Positions 1-12,789 are shown, numbered from the stretch's first letter. The stretch is 64,000 nt of DNA from Melieria omissa (GCA_963971225.1 OZ020267.1:105735892-105799891); one strand, 5' to 3'. Made by a program: numbers and translations. Notes: generated by a model from the sequence alone, not told the origin.

Positions 1-228
1 AACAATCACAAAACTGTCTGAAAAGTTTTTTTACTACGAATTCTTGTCTTTCTAAAGCAAATCAGCCTAAATCACTGAAACAAAACTGAGTCAAGCAATC
101 ACAAAACTGTCTGAAAAGTTTTTTTACTATGAACTCTGGTCTTTCTAAAGCAAATCAGAAAACTGTCTGACAAGTTTTTTTACTACGAATTCTGGTCTTT
201 CTAAAGCAAATCAGCCTAAATTTATCCC
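1..228. repeat. Three-copy tandem repeat, ~56-bp core
   Basis: Three copies of a ~56-bp core start at about 11, 104 and 160 (anchor AAACTGTCTG), each running through a GTCTTTCTAAAGCAAATCAG end. The first spacing is 93 bp because it holds an extra ~37 bp; the second is 56 bp. Copies differ at only a few positions, so the duplication is fairly recent. There is no coding potential. The array may continue left of the window. Confidence 0.85.
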
Positions 229-3200
229 ACTTATGTAAAGCGGAATACAGATTACTAAGGCCATCTGTTGGCAAAATAATGGACTTTTTTACGCAGCGCT
301 CATCACACTTTGTTCAAATGGTCCTAAACATTTTTTAATATTTGCTACACGTCGTTGTTGATAATTACAACACTAGGGTTCACAGGGCGTGGAGTAGCCT
401 TGGCATTAAAAATTGCCAAAAAAGATACGGGTGATTGACTGTTACAAGGACAGAGAATAACTAAACCTCTGATATCAACGTTTCTCCAACTATTAGCAGT
501 TTATTTGACGAGGCCCCTTATGTAACTTAGTCTCAACTTTCGAAGGCACCTCTCGTGGACGACAATAGATAGCTGTCCCACAACATAGCACTGCTAACGA
601 TAAGCTAGTCACCCACACTGGCACAATTTCAATTAACTTAACTAACCCACAAAAAGGAGGCCTTATGCTCCCAAGCAGAATTATTAAGTAGAAAAATATT
701 AGAAATATTCAATTAATATTAAAAATATCACTCTACGAGAAAGACGCTTATTAGGCGTAGGCACAAACCAATCAACTCATTCCAGACTATCTGAAATTCT
801 GTCACTTCCTTATCAATCATTTTTAGTAATTAGTCCACCGCAACGTATACGCAACCACACTTCTGGGTATTCTGACAATGCACGACATCTATTCAATCAT
901 AAATCCACAAACGAGTACATTGAGTTCAATCTATGAAACAGCGACACTATGCTGTCAAAGCCACCATACCAATAGCTGGTCTCCTTATGAACTGCACACA
1001 CAGACAAACAAGCAAACATAAATACATACTCGCATGTAGATGTGTTGCTGTGTTGTTGCTGCATGTGGATTATGCCAAGGCAGCTCATTTGGCCTGTTGA
1101 GTTCGAACTATGAAATGCGTATACATTGGTTTCCATTACGCGTTACAGCTACCCATATGACACCACACTGGCAACTGTATTGGTGTCCATATGAGAGTGT
1201 GTACGTGTGTGTGTGTGTGTGCATTGCCGTTTGTGTAACTTTGACTAACATTCCACTAATTACCCGAACGTTAATAAAGTCCACTGTATGCATCTTTGGC
1301 CAACGCGTCGAATGGGAATTATGTTGTGAGCCGTTTCGAGCTAAACGACGTGGAGCAGAGAGGAACTAGAAGTTGGCAGCAAATTACACAACTGCACTGT
1401 ATCCATATAATAAATATACCTGTGAGCATAAGGCCAGCAGCTAATCAATGAGTTTTGATCGATTGTTTAATGAGTTTAGGCGATCTGGGTAATGATTTCG
1501 ATAATTTGAAATTAATGTTTTTTAATTAGTTCTTTCAAGGAAATGGACTAATTATAAGTAAAAATTGCATAGCAACCTCCAAGGCTTTAGTTATAAATTA
1601 CTTTTGATGATTGCTTTTAAAACAAAAATTGATTGCAGTTTGTTTCAACAGGCACTTAAACACATTTTCAATTTTGGCTTAATCCTGGCGTTCAAGTTAA
1701 TTTCTGAGCTTTGATGTATTCAGAGACCTATAGTAGAATTTTATGGTGAATATTTTTGTAGTACATTTTGTCCTTAAAAAGTCCTGTTTTACAGGACATT
1801 TTTGGCATTTTAGAAAACAAGGGTCAAATTGACCCATACAAATAGGAGCTACAGGGTTAAAATGCTCCACAAAAATGTTCTTCGTATTTTACATCAAATT
1901 GCTGAACACATCATATACCAAAAATGTGAGGTTACATGGTTTTCGTATGCCGATTCATCATAAGAATGCGCAAAAAGGGGAAAACTTTGACCCCCCTAAG
2001 AAAAATTCAGACGTAAACTTTTAAAAGTTTTTAAGTCAATAATGTAACGCTGCATACTTTTAGGCTGCCTTCAAATGACTTCATTTCATGCATTGAATGC
2101 ATTCAATAACATTATGTTTTCTTTAAAGCCTAATTCTAATAATTTGCAGTGCTGTTTTTAGTTCTATGCACATACACACACACACACTTGCACACAAATC
2201 CCTCAACTTCTTGCATAAATTCTTAAATTTCAGTCTCCTTTCTACGAAAGCAGCTCAGCGTAATGTCACAAAAAAATTTATTACCTGTTTAGTGTGACCC
2301 GCTTTTATATCATTTTGTTGTTGTCCATATTGTTGTTGTTGTTGCTGGTTTTGTCGCTTGCCACTTATTATTATTTTGTTTTTGTTTTTTTTTTCATTGA
2401 ACGTCTTTCGCCTATTCGCGCCGGTAGTTGGTGCGCTATCGTCGCTGTCGTTGTAGCAACTTTACAAGTTTTTATATCTTCCGTTCTTTTTCTCGCTCGA
2501 CTACTTTGTTTTTTTTCATTTATTTTTTATTTTTCATTATTCCTTTTTTTTAATTTTCATTGTCCTTTTTTCTTTTTTCTTCCACTTTTGTGCTTTTATA
2601 ATGCCACCAGTGCATTTTCTATGAATTCAGCATTTTCTAGCCGCTTCTTTCCTTTCCTTACCGGAGTTTTCACATCTTCACTCAATGCAATTTTTTAATA
2701 CGCTTTTGTACGTTTCCTTTGCCGCACAGTCGACTACTTTTAATTTCATGGCATTTAATTTGACAAAAAGAAAAGACACAGGCAAAGGCGCAAAAACACT
2801 TGCAACAGGACACACTTGGCTACCTGCATAACTGCATGTAAGCTGTCGTCGCGCACCGCGCACCGCGCACCGTACACCTGACGTCACCTTACGGCATCCG
2901 CTTGCAACTTTCTTGCCTTACTTTATTATTACGCGGCGCAATTGCGGTGCAGACGAAGAGACAACGTGGCAAGGACAGACCACTGCTAGCAGAAGACAGA
3001 ACGATGCCGGTAAGCGTTCGCCGATGGCGTGGAGTGATGCAGGAAATGACAGCGGCGAGGTTTGGGTGGACAACAGCATGAAAAGTGGCGAGTTGGCATA
3101 GTGAAACTGGGAAAACAGCTGAAGCGGCCATTTGAAAGGACGAAGAAACTCGGCAGCGCAAAGAAACATCTAAGAACGTAAGTAGCTCAGCTAAAGGTTG

Positions 3201-4044
3201 CTGGATGCAAGTGAAACCCAATGTTACCTCAAGCACAGGCACAGAGTCAACGTTAGGGGCAATGCGAAGGCCAACAAGTATGCCGAGCATGACGGCTGGT
3301 GTAATGAGAAAGAACTCACGCGCGGTTTGAGCAAAAGCATGCAGTAAAGTGTGACTAAAGAGAAGAGAAACAGAAACTAAAAATAGTAAATAAAGTATAT
3401 AAATATACGCAGCGAGTATTTGTACGCTAAAGCCATAGAAGCTGAGCGTCAGTTTCTGGATTCCGGACCACAAACAGTCAGATTTGGTAAGCAGCAAAAA
3501 TTCATAAAATTTTTCAAAATTGCAACTAAATATAACCTTTTATTGCTCATTCTACTTTGCATTTTTTTTTTACTTTCGCTGCTGCTTTATGCATTCAAAA
3601 TCCACCGCGGAAAACATGATTTTTTCGTACCACTCATTTATTGTTGTTGTTGTGGTTAGATTTACTGTCTACATCACTCTTTTTGCTTTTACTTGCCATC
3701 ATGCTGCCATACAACTTCCTTTTTTCACCCTTCTACACATAATTTCTTCTCTTTGTTACTTTTGCAAGTCATTTAAAATTTCAGCGCTTTCACTTCCGCT
3801 TCCGGCAGGTGTACCAGAAACTACTTCCGCAATAAAATGCAATTGTCATGATGCTTTCTTTGAATAAAAAAACTAAAGAATTTGTATGATTTTCCCAAGA
3901 CATGCAAAATTTTTGGGCAATTTCCCAGCACTCAACGCGACAGTCCAAGTCGGGTGTCTACCATATCCGGTGCATGTAGAAAATAGTTTTCCCAGACATT
4001 GAATTGTTTTCTCACAAATATTTTGTAACAGGAAAGTATAACAA
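229..4044. other. Non-coding AT-rich stretch
   Basis: I see no gene here. Reading frames are short and full of low-complexity residues. It holds a TG microsatellite at about 1199-1222, a GC-rich 7-bp tandem repeat (CGCACCG type) at about 2850-2874, T-rich tracts at 2330-2700, and a short palindromic segment near 1771-1858 listed separately. Confidence 0.6.
1771..1858. repeat. Palindromic segment, possible piggyBac-like remnant
   Basis: A hairpin (GTCCTGTTTTACAGGAC) is followed by a perfect 15-bp palindrome, GGGTCAAATTGACCC (1821-1835), and then AGCTACAGGGTTAA. TTAA lies at both ends of the segment. TTAA targets and CCC/GGG-type ends suit a piggyBac-derived miniature element, but no full terminal inverted repeat pair is visible. 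The identification is weak. Confidence 0.25.
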
Positions 4045-4375
4045 AAAGGAAGGAAACATTTAACTTGAAGCATGAAGAGCATTTTTCGAAAGGTTCTTTT
4101 GAATTAACAGCGAGAAATGGAAAACTTAACTAGGTAGGAGGAGACAGTGGTTTCCATGTGGTTAAGGTGTCTTCAAAGGCAGCAAGAAATAAAAAAAATA
4201 CAAAAGAATCTCAATAGAGACATCTTCACTTGAGAAAGGAAATATTTAGATGGAAGCATGAGGAACATTTTTTCAAACGTTTTTTAAATCAACAACGAGA
4301 AACGGAACACTTAATAAGACAAGAGGCGACATTGGTTTCCATGTGGTGACGGCAGGAAGAAATCAAAAGCGTGAT
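4045..4375. repeat. Diverged two-copy tandem duplication, 185-bp period
   Basis: The segment starting around 4050 recurs 185 bp later. The anchor GAAGCATGA is at 4068 and 4253, and the shared block TTGGTTTCCATGTGGT (TGG in one copy) occurs once in each unit. Copies have diverged at perhaps a fifth of positions. No coding potential is seen. Confidence 0.75.
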
Positions 4376-4859
4376 TAAGTGCCTCTAAAAATAATGTTAA
4401 ACCCTTTCTCGACTAAGTTTAATAATTACATCCAAAAACTCTTCGTAGATGTGTTCCCATGCTATGAAAGTAGGGCTAGAAAATTATGTGGGATGGGCAC
4501 AAATTCTGAAATCATCGTTTTATCCGGGTACACAGAAATCGGAAAAATATTTTTCGTGGGCCATAAGATCTGAATAATTGTTTTGAGGGACATTCAAAAG
4601 TTGATGAATTATTCCAGTAGTCCCGAAAGGATTAGAAGATGGAGTCATTTGGACTTCCTTGAGCCTACTTCAAAAAGTATCTCACAGTGCAACGGACACT
4701 CGTTTTGCTGGTTGATGATAACATTTTCTTCAAACGCACCTTGTTGATGAAATCAGTTAACAAAACACGTATTTTAACACTGAAAATTATTGCTTTTTGC
4801 GGAACTTGGATTGGTTTTCAACTGCTTTGAAAATTTCTAATCAAGGAATGAACGACAAG

Positions 4860-5390
4860 TTTGAAGGACTTCAGGCTTCAGTTCTTGTGAAATCAGAAAA
4901 ATTAGCTGTCAAAATTCAGAGATAGCTATTGAAAATTTCTTTTAAAAAGGGGCGTATGAGTAATGTTAATTAAACTTCAGACCAAAGGCTAAGTTTCGGG
5001 TTTTCTTTTTTCCAACACAGTTCACTAAGATTATAAACACTCTCAACGTCATCATGCTGTGTACTTTTTTCGCAACATTTTTGCCCAAAACGTAAAAATC
5101 TGTCAAAGTGTAGACACAACTATTAATAAACCTCTTTGAAAACGGGGCGTATGAGTTATATTAAATGAAAATATTATTAAATAGTGGCAACTATTGAACA
5201 TATACCTTAAAGAAACCCAACTTAATTGCTGAAAAGTCAGAGTTCTTTCAAAGTTCAGACACAACTATTAAAAATTCCTTAAAAGAACGTGGCGTATGAA
5301 TAATGTTAATACAAGTTTTTAATTTTTCCCAAACAGTTCACTAAACTGATAAACATAATCATCGTCCTCATGCTGTATACTTGCCACATT
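4860..5390. repeat. Tandem array carrying the GCGTATGA core motif (three units)
   Basis: Three diverged units each contain GGCGTATGARTWATRTTAA-like cores; GCGTATGA begins at 4952, 5147 and 5292 (spacing 195 and 145 bp). Other blocks repeat in register: CAGACACAACTATTAA upstream of two cores, and a CAGTTCACTAA...TCATGCTGT block downstream of two. The core is better conserved than the unit as a whole. The same core recurs at many other places in the window. Confidence 0.75.
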
Positions 5391-6966
5391 TTCTATTTCA
5401 ACCCATCTCTGCTTGTCAACACCCACTTTGGAACACCAGCGGCACCAGCGCATTACAATTGAAATATTACATCGAAAATTACCCAAAGCAACAAGAACAC
5501 ACAGCGACGGCAAACTAATTTCACACCGTCACACATCCTTTTCGCATATCCTTGCTTCACTTTGTACCTTCCGCATGCCAAAGCTACAAACATACATCAC
5601 ACGTTTTTGCTGCTTTCAGCTAATTGTGCACACGAAGGCATCGTACAGCGTGCGCAGTGATTCGGAATCATTGACAGCACAAACACACACAATTACCAGC
5701 ACAACTGCACAAACACAATAACACTAGTATCACTACTGACACACACACACACAAACAAACAAACAAGCAGCTATGGACTGCAATGCATTGCAAACGCATG
5801 CAGGCTGAGTCACGTGCGCGCACTACAAGCACGTTGACATTTTCGATCAAAGTAACATAAATTTTTCACACGATTGACTCAGCAAACCGGCCATGTAAGC
5901 GACGGCAGCTGCCAACAAAAACAACTATAACAACAACAAAAACTACAAGACAACTCGCACAACTCATCAACGCCGGCTGGCTGCTTCAACTGGGCAGAAA
6001 CATGATTTGCGAGTGACAACAAAAACAAAAACAACAACAACAAGAAGTTACAATGTAGACAGCAGGCTTCAATGGCACATTTTACATTAGCAGCCAGGCT
6101 GCCATTGGAAACGAATTCACACACAACAACAACAACAAGAGAATGACAACAATATCAACAACAACATTGGTGAATAAGTACTCGCACCACAGCAGTGGCA
6201 ATGTTGCTGGCACTAATGGTATTTTTTTTGTTGTTGTTCAAGTTGTTGTTTGGAGAAGCAAAGCGCGTGTGAAAGTCTGGAAATTAAGCTTTATAAATAT
6301 GTTTGTGTTTGTGTGTGTTTGTGTATGTAAATGTGTGAGTAATTCGTGTGCGCTAATGTTCTGGCGTTGACGCCGCAAGCAACTTCTGTTGCGCTGATAT
6401 GGATACATACGTACTCGGATGTGTATGTTTAAATGTATATCGAGGTGTGTCTGTGTCCAGCACAGAGAAGACCGTTGGCCATTCCAGAACATTGCGAGGA
6501 GCAGTAGCGAGCATTCATGCAGGTGTGTGTACTAAATGACACTGTTAAGTTGTTGTACATCATCCGGATTACCTTTTTTCAGCAGTCATCTGTTTTCGGT
6601 GGCCTCAGAATGCCAGAGAAAATGTTGAAAACAAATCATTGTCGTCGTTGGAGTTATGACCAGCACATTTCTAAGTGCTACTGCTAGGAGATTTACACAA
6701 ATTTTAGCGAATAAGGAAATGGCAAAAGTATATTTTAAGAGAACAAAAAAATATAATTTTCAGTATTTGGAATATCAGTAATAAAAATGATGTCATCAAT
6801 GATTAATTGGAAAAACATTAAAGTTTCAATTAATACTCAGAGTTTGATTAGCGCAACTCCATTAATTCAATTAAGTTCAACAAGCGGTTTCTTTTAATTT
6901 ATGTTATATTATTAATTAAATATTTTTTTTTATTTAAATTAATTTTATTAAATTTTATTAAATTGT
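5391..6966. other. Non-coding stretch with CA/CAA microsatellites
   Basis: No gene is recognised. It contains CA/ACAA tracts at about 5690-5765, CAACAA-rich sequence at 5920-6160 and TG-rich sequence at 6300-6350. Apparent reading frames are translations of these simple repeats. Confidence 0.6.
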
Positions 6967-7291
6967 GTTTTATTTTATTTTATTTTATTTTATTTTATTT
7001 TATTTTATTTTATTTTATTTTATTTTATTTTATTTTATTTTATTTTATTTTATTTTATTTTATTTTATTTTATTTTATTTTATTTTATTTTATTTTATTT
7101 TATTTTATTTTATTTTATTTTATTTTATTTTATTTTATTGTATTTTATTTTATTTTATTTTATTTTATTTTATTTTATTTTATTTTATTTTATTTTATTT
7201 TATTTTATTTTATTTTATTTTATTTTATTTTAATTTATTTTATTTTGTTTTACTTCATTTCATTTTATTTTCTTTTATTTTATTTTATTTT
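6967..7291. repeat. (TTTTA)n pentanucleotide microsatellite
   Basis: About 325 bp of nearly perfect TTTTA repeats, with a few substitutions mostly in the last 60 bp. The two overlapping open frames here, all F, Y, I and L, are artefacts: a 5-bp repeat without a stop stays open in several frames. The same pentamer, on the other strand, flanks the R4/Dong-like element at 12.6-15.1 kb and recurs at 32.8 kb. Confidence 0.95.
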
Positions 7292-7352
7292 TACAGATAC
7301 GATTAATATGTAACTAACAAGAGTTGACTTCAGGAACGATCATCTCATCATA

Positions 7353-7757
7353 GTGTTACGAAAATTACTTTCCAAGTTCGCACCTGGATTGTGCTTGAAA
7401 ATAAAACCACTTCAATTACTCAACGCAAAACGCATTCCAAAACCAACAATCACTTTATTTACAGATTTACACCTTGCTTGCATCTACACTTGTTACTGCT
7501 TCGCTTATTCAACTAAGACTCGACCCTCTGCGCCACACACTGCTGCTTTTTATACTTGTTTTCTTATCGCGCCGATGTTTCTTGCACATTCCAGTTGTAC
7601 TCTTTATCTCGATCGTTCTAGCACAGCCCATCACCTTCGCGAACCATCCTTGCCATATCAGAGTTATAGCCAACCGGCAGTACTTCAAAGTGCATGCCTA
7701 AAAGTATGCTTGGAAAGCATTCATGCATAGCATAGCACAGAGTGCCTCATCGTTACA
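7353..7757 (-). mobile_element. Solo LTR, Ty3/gypsy-like
   Basis: On the minus strand the segment begins TGTAACGATGAGGC and ends TTTTCGTAACA, the TG...CA form of LTR ends. Inside are a TATA box (TATAAAAAGC, around 7545-7557) and about 95 bp later a poly(A) signal (AATAAA, around 7452-7463), the usual order of promoter and R-region end. A second, shortened copy lies at 54310-54645 in the same orientation, so this is a repeat family. No internal gag/pol is next to it, hence a solo LTR. Flanking bases ATAG and ATAT could be a decayed 4-bp duplication. The superfamily is inferred from layout only. Confidence 0.55.
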
Positions 7758-7779
7758 ATATCTATGTACAATGTAGTAA

Positions 7780-8475
7780 TGGGTGTTTTTGTTAGAGGTA
7801 TAGAATTGAAATAAAACACAAGAAAATCGTTTTAATATCCATCAATTTGGCTTTATTGGAAGGATAATTTTATGCCATTAATGTTTAAATATGATTTCGG
7901 GCATGTGGCCGCCGCGGCTGGCTCGAATAAAGCCAATTCTACAGGTCCAATTTTCAAGTTGATGGACAAAGCTCCAATTGCTGTGCACGGTGGCGAATCG
8001 ATTCATTCGGGTCCTCTTCAACATTTTGCTCTACAGCGGCAATTGTTTCTTCGGTGCGCACTGTTCGACGTCTCTGCGGATGCGTATTATCACAAAGAGT
8101 AAACGTAGTGCGAAAACGACCCATGGTTAACCGAATTAATTGCTCTGATGGACGACGGCAGCCGCCGTGGCTCAGTTGGTTAGTGCGCGGTCCAAGCGAG
8201 TCGCATGCAGAGCGACGCAAGATCGAATACTGCATGTAGTAACACCTAAAAAAAATAACGGGAAACTCGTTTTCTCTTTCGGTGGCTGTCCTCTCAGCTG
8301 GAAATGGCAAACCTCTGAGAGTAAAAATTGCCTATGAAAAAGCTCCCAACCTGCCGTTCGGAACCGGCATAAAACTTAGGTCCCTTCCACCCGCGTACAA
8401 AATTCACACGCACAACACGGGTGGTTGCGGGAAGCTAGGCCTTAGTCTCGCGTAAGCGGGCTGTCGTGCCAATCA

Positions 8476-8506
<31 letters not shown>

Positions 8507-8762
8507 ATTATTATTATTAATTATTATGATGGACGATTATGTCGACCATAAAATGGACGGAGCTTGCGGTAAACTTCGCGAACTGAACCATTATTTTCGA
8601 AATAAATTTGCACGATTTGCAAGCGTTGTTCTTTTGTCAACCTGTTCATGATGAAATGGCAAACCAAACTGAACATAAATGACATTAGAGTTGCCAGATT
8701 TGACCACAAAATGCCAGTTTTATCTCTATTCGAAAAACAAACCTCTAAAAAAAACACCCTAT
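7780..8762 (-). mobile_element. Internally deleted rosa-type (DD41D) mariner-like element with SINE insert
   Basis: The ends match those of the longer copy at 25634-26938: GGGTGTTTTTGTTAGAGG at the left and CCTCTAAAAAAAACACCCTA at the right. About 700 bp of the transposase middle (equivalent to roughly 25815-26511 of the longer copy) is missing, with the join near 7955. All three catalytic aspartates are therefore absent and the copy cannot encode transposase. A tRNA-derived SINE interrupts the remaining N-terminal coding part at 8156-8526. The transposase N-terminus still reads from about 8649 leftwards. Confidence 0.9.
8156..8526 (+). mobile_element. tRNA-derived SINE (copy 1), ATT-tailed
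   Basis: Begins with a tRNA-like head containing an A-box-like TGGCTCAGTTGG and a weaker B-box-like GATCGAATAC. A body shared with copies at 48.0 and 51.5 kb follows (GGAAATGGCAAACCTCTGAG, AAAAAGCTCCCAAC, CCGTTCGGAA). It ends with GGGCTGTCGTGCCAATCA and an (ATT)n tail of about 45 bp. A 10-bp target duplication, TGATGGACGA, flanks it at 8146-8155 and 8527-8536. The uninterrupted rosa copy near 26701-26712 shows the empty site with one copy of this sequence. This fixes both borders of the insertion. Confidence 0.92.
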
Positions 8763-11700
8763 ATATGTGATAAGCTCTGATGAGATGAGGAGCGACTATC
8801 TCCTTGGCTCCTTGGCCACCGGGCTTAACTTAGGTTTTTATGGAGGTCAGATAGACTTCAAATGGAATTTAAAAGTGCACTACAAAGAAAGTAGTTCTGT
8901 GTGAGTCATATGCTGGCTGGACTTTTCTAGCTAAAATAATAAAAAAAATAATTAGATACAAATATTAAAAAAATTATATTAATATAAAAATCATATTCAA
9001 AAATCAAATAAAATATTAGAAATTCGATTATAATTGTATTAATAATTCTCACCAATCGTTACACCAATTACCGTTTATTTGTGTGTAGAAAAGAGGAAGA
9101 AAGCTCAATGTACAAGCGCCAAATAATCCGCTTAAACACTTGAAATTTTATGGCTCCCATGCCTGCGCCACTCACACAATGTGGAAGCATATGAAACCAT
9201 TATTATGTACATGTATGTACATATATGTATGTGTGTGTGTGTAAAAAAATATAATCATGCAGTCTTCAATGGGCTACACATAGCAGCTAATATTTTCGAA
9301 GGTCAATACGTATGCATTATGTAAAAATAGGCAAACAAATTTGTTGAAAAATTCCACTTGCAGAAAAGCGTCAATAAAAAAATACGCAAACGTCACCATG
9401 ACAAGCAAACACCATATAGAAATATGCACAGTGCCGGGCAATTACGTTATGGTCGAAATGGCAAAGCTGCTTTATTGTTAAAAAGAAAATTCTCTTCAAA
9501 TTTGTATACTTTATTGCTTTTCCTGCTCAAATGCCCAAAAATGTGGACTGCGCGAGTAAAGTTTGACGAATATCACAACATAGCATAATAAAAATTATTA
9601 TATATTTTTTTTGTAAAATATTACTTTTAATGAAATGCTGCGACGACTGTTGCTGTAGTGATGTTGAGAAAAATTTTCATATTTATTTGTATTGGACAAA
9701 AGTTGGCATATTTTTACGAGTTACAGCGGCAATATATCTTTTATTTTTTACATTTTATATTTTATTGCTTTTTTCTTATTCAGACTTTTAAGTCACAAGT
9801 CAAACGGTTCATAGACAAAAATGCCATAAAAATGTGCACTAAGGAAGCTGACACAACATATTTTAGGCGCGTCAACAGCTCCTGTGCCTGGCTAATATCC
9901 CAAAGGATGTGTGCCTGCAGCTAATCTAACTAAATTAACTCAAAGCACTAAAGTGTAAGTGACATTAAGGTAATGTGGCTTATATGTGTGTGTGTCAACA
10001 AAAAGCAAAAATAAAGACCACAACTTGAGTGTTATATACTCTAACACATAGGCACAGGCACACCCAAGGCGCAGCTCGGTGTGCTGAAGCGACCCACAGG
10101 AAAAAAATCTAAATTGTTACAGCAAAGCAAAAGCAGAAAAAGTAAATAATATGGCTGTATATATGTGTGTGTGTGTGTGTGTGTATATAAGTGTAAGTGG
10201 TTCTGGTATTGGCGCTGTGCTAAAACTTGCTGTGTATGAAAATTTCCCACGAGATCAATCAGCAGCAGCTTACGCGACGAGCCAACCAAAAAAGAAAACT
10301 AAAAGGAAATACAATAAAAAATATACAAAAATGAAAAAAATAAATAAATGAAACAGAAAATGACAACAACAAACTTTTGCAACAAAAAAAAAACCATGAA
10401 CTTGTTCGCTCACTTAAGGAAAGCACACAATGTTTTTGCTGCCACATTTGTAAGGACTCGCCGTTAGTGTTAATATTTCGTGTTGATGTCGGTGGAAAGC
10501 GGCAGCGTGGCTCATGCTTGATGAAACCATACTAAAGCTCAGGGCAACTAAGCACATTGCCATGCTTTACATGCATCCGGGCAGTGGCACGCAACAAGCA
10601 AAAAATCGTCCATAAGTGGAGCTGTCATTGCCATGGAAAATAAGCGTCGACAGCAACAACAACAAACACACATACAGTACAAAAGGCACATTTAAAGTTG
10701 CTGTCAGAAAGTGTAAGCATAATTTTATTGCATTGTATTTTTCTTGCAATTATTGATATTGTTGTTGTTGTTGTTGTTGTTGATGCTGGCATCAGACATG
10801 TAGCTAATTGTCTACACGGTCGTCTGATCGCCAGACACTGCAGTCGCCTGCCAGCAAATCGCATGTTTTATGAAAAATTAAAATCTATTTGATTCATTAA
10901 TGTCATTGCTGGCACTCAATCGTTTTATACAATGTTGATGTTTACTTTTTTTTCTTTTTGAATTAAATTTTCGGTAAACAGTAGAACTGTTAATGCGGTA
11001 GATGAAATATGAGTAAAACACATTAACGACTTAGATTCTGTTAGAAAATTCGCTGAAATTTGTGTAATTTAAAAGAGAAAAAAAGTTTAATTTGGCACAC
11101 GTGTGCGTATGAGTAACATTTTCTTTAGGTAAGTCAGAAGGAATTTAAATATAAAAAAATAATTTGGTATGATTCGTAGAAATGATAAGATTGTCAGCAA
11201 ATTGGAATAATTGGAATAATTTTATAATAATTTTAAAATAATGTTAAATTATAGAAACCAAATTAATCTAATTAATCCTACATTTCAACTTGATTTAGTT
11301 TAGCAACGAAATGTTTTGTCAACTAAATTTTACGTCATTACTAAATACATTAAACATAATTTAACGCTAACCGCTACGTACTGAAATGTGTGGCAAATTA
11401 AAGGCGAGAAATTGCTACCCACTTTGCCAGAAAATCCATTCCCAGTGGCATTGATACGTGTGTGCGTGTTAGATTAGACAAAAGACGCACACCTACTAGC
11501 GGGAATTCACGCATTGTTGCCAATCCTTATGTACAATTTTTGGTGCCCAGAGACATACATACATATTTACATACGGCGATTAATGTTGTGGCATGAAATC
11601 AGCAAAGCCCTTAACATATTTAAGTTTGATGCCAACAACCACACACACGTTAAAATAAATGAATTTTCACATACATCTACCAAGAATAACCTCTGCCAAC

Positions 11701-12469
11701 GCATTTAATTTGGCTTTGCCCTTTGGGACGCACCAATGTTTTGATAGCGTAGCATTTGTACTAAACACTAAACAACACCACAACCAACAGTAACAACGTC
11801 TAATCAACAGTATTCAACTTGGTTGAAAATTGGAAACAATTTCTGGGTCAGTTCTTGCGTCGAAATTGCACCCATGACTACTAGAAAGCCATCCCTGTGC
11901 ACTTAAAGCTATCGAAGCGACCGTTTGTTTTGTTGACTGATCAGTTTCTTTCAAAACTTTACCAACTCTCAACCTCGGTCCACACCTTCTGTTCGTTGCT
12001 TGCGAAAACGCGCTTAGGATTCTTGGAACGGTTCGCCCAGGTGGTAACTCAATGAGCCAATAGGCATAAGTAATGTCCCAGAAGAGGCCTGGAGGATTTC
12101 TTTCATTCAAAAGGGAACAGCTGAGTACCATAAGTAGTGATCTGCTTAATAAGCGCCCAGGCAAAAACGTTGGAGCTAATTTCCAATGTGGTCTACAGAA
12201 TTTTCATGGATGAAAAGCGGAGGAAAAAACACTTAATCTTCTATGTACTTGGCTGCACTTTCTGATAGCACGTCTTTCTGCTTACTCTCCTATCTAACCT
12301 GCCTGCCAAAGAATCAGAAATACATATTTTATTTATTTATTTATTAATTTTTTTAAATTATGAAGCTTTTACAAATCTCTTGTTAAAATGACAAAACATT
12401 CAAAAAAATAATAATTTTTTTTATTTACCTCTTTTATTTACTTATCGTCCTAAATGCACTGCAATCAAA
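8763..12469. other. Non-coding stretch
   Basis: No recognisable gene. It includes TG microsatellites at about 9223-9242 and 10165-10184, a (TTG)n run at about 10762-10782 and an A-rich tract at 10280-10400. A single copy of the dispersed core motif (GTGCGTATGAGTAACATT) is at 11103-11120. The frame at 11814-12164 on the minus strand has no family resemblance I can name. Confidence 0.55.
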
Positions 12470-12789
12470 TTTAATCAAATCAAATCAAATCAAATCAAAT
12501 CAAATCAAATCAATTTAAATCAAATCAAATCAAATCAAGTCAATTCAATTCAATTCAATTCAATTCAAATCAATTCAATTCAATTCAAATCAAATCAAAT
12601 CAAAACAAATAAATAAAATAAAATAAAATAAAATAAAATAACAACATAAAATAAAATAAAATAAAATAAAATAAAATAAAATAAAATAAAATAAAATAAA
12701 ATAAAATAAAATAAAATAAAATAAAATAAAATGAAATAAAATAAAATAAAATAAAATAAAAAAAAATAAAATAGAATAAAATAAAATAA
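12470..12789. repeat. Compound pentanucleotide microsatellite, (AATCA)n to (AATTC)n to (AAAAT)n
   Basis: AATCA repeats run from about 12470 to 12540, then mostly AATTC to about 12600, then AAAAT units to 12789. The three motifs differ by single substitutions, as expected if point changes were spread by slippage. The array stops exactly where the retrotransposon coding sequence begins. Confidence 0.9.

Noticed and set aside
6963..7313. Two overlapping 113-116 residue frames rich in F, Y, I and L
   Set aside because: They are translations of (TTTTA)n; a 5-bp repeat without stops stays open in several frames.
8156..8240. tRNA gene
   Set aside because: The head has A- and B-box-like sequence, but no tRNA cloverleaf with paired acceptor ends, and it continues into a SINE body with tail and target duplications.
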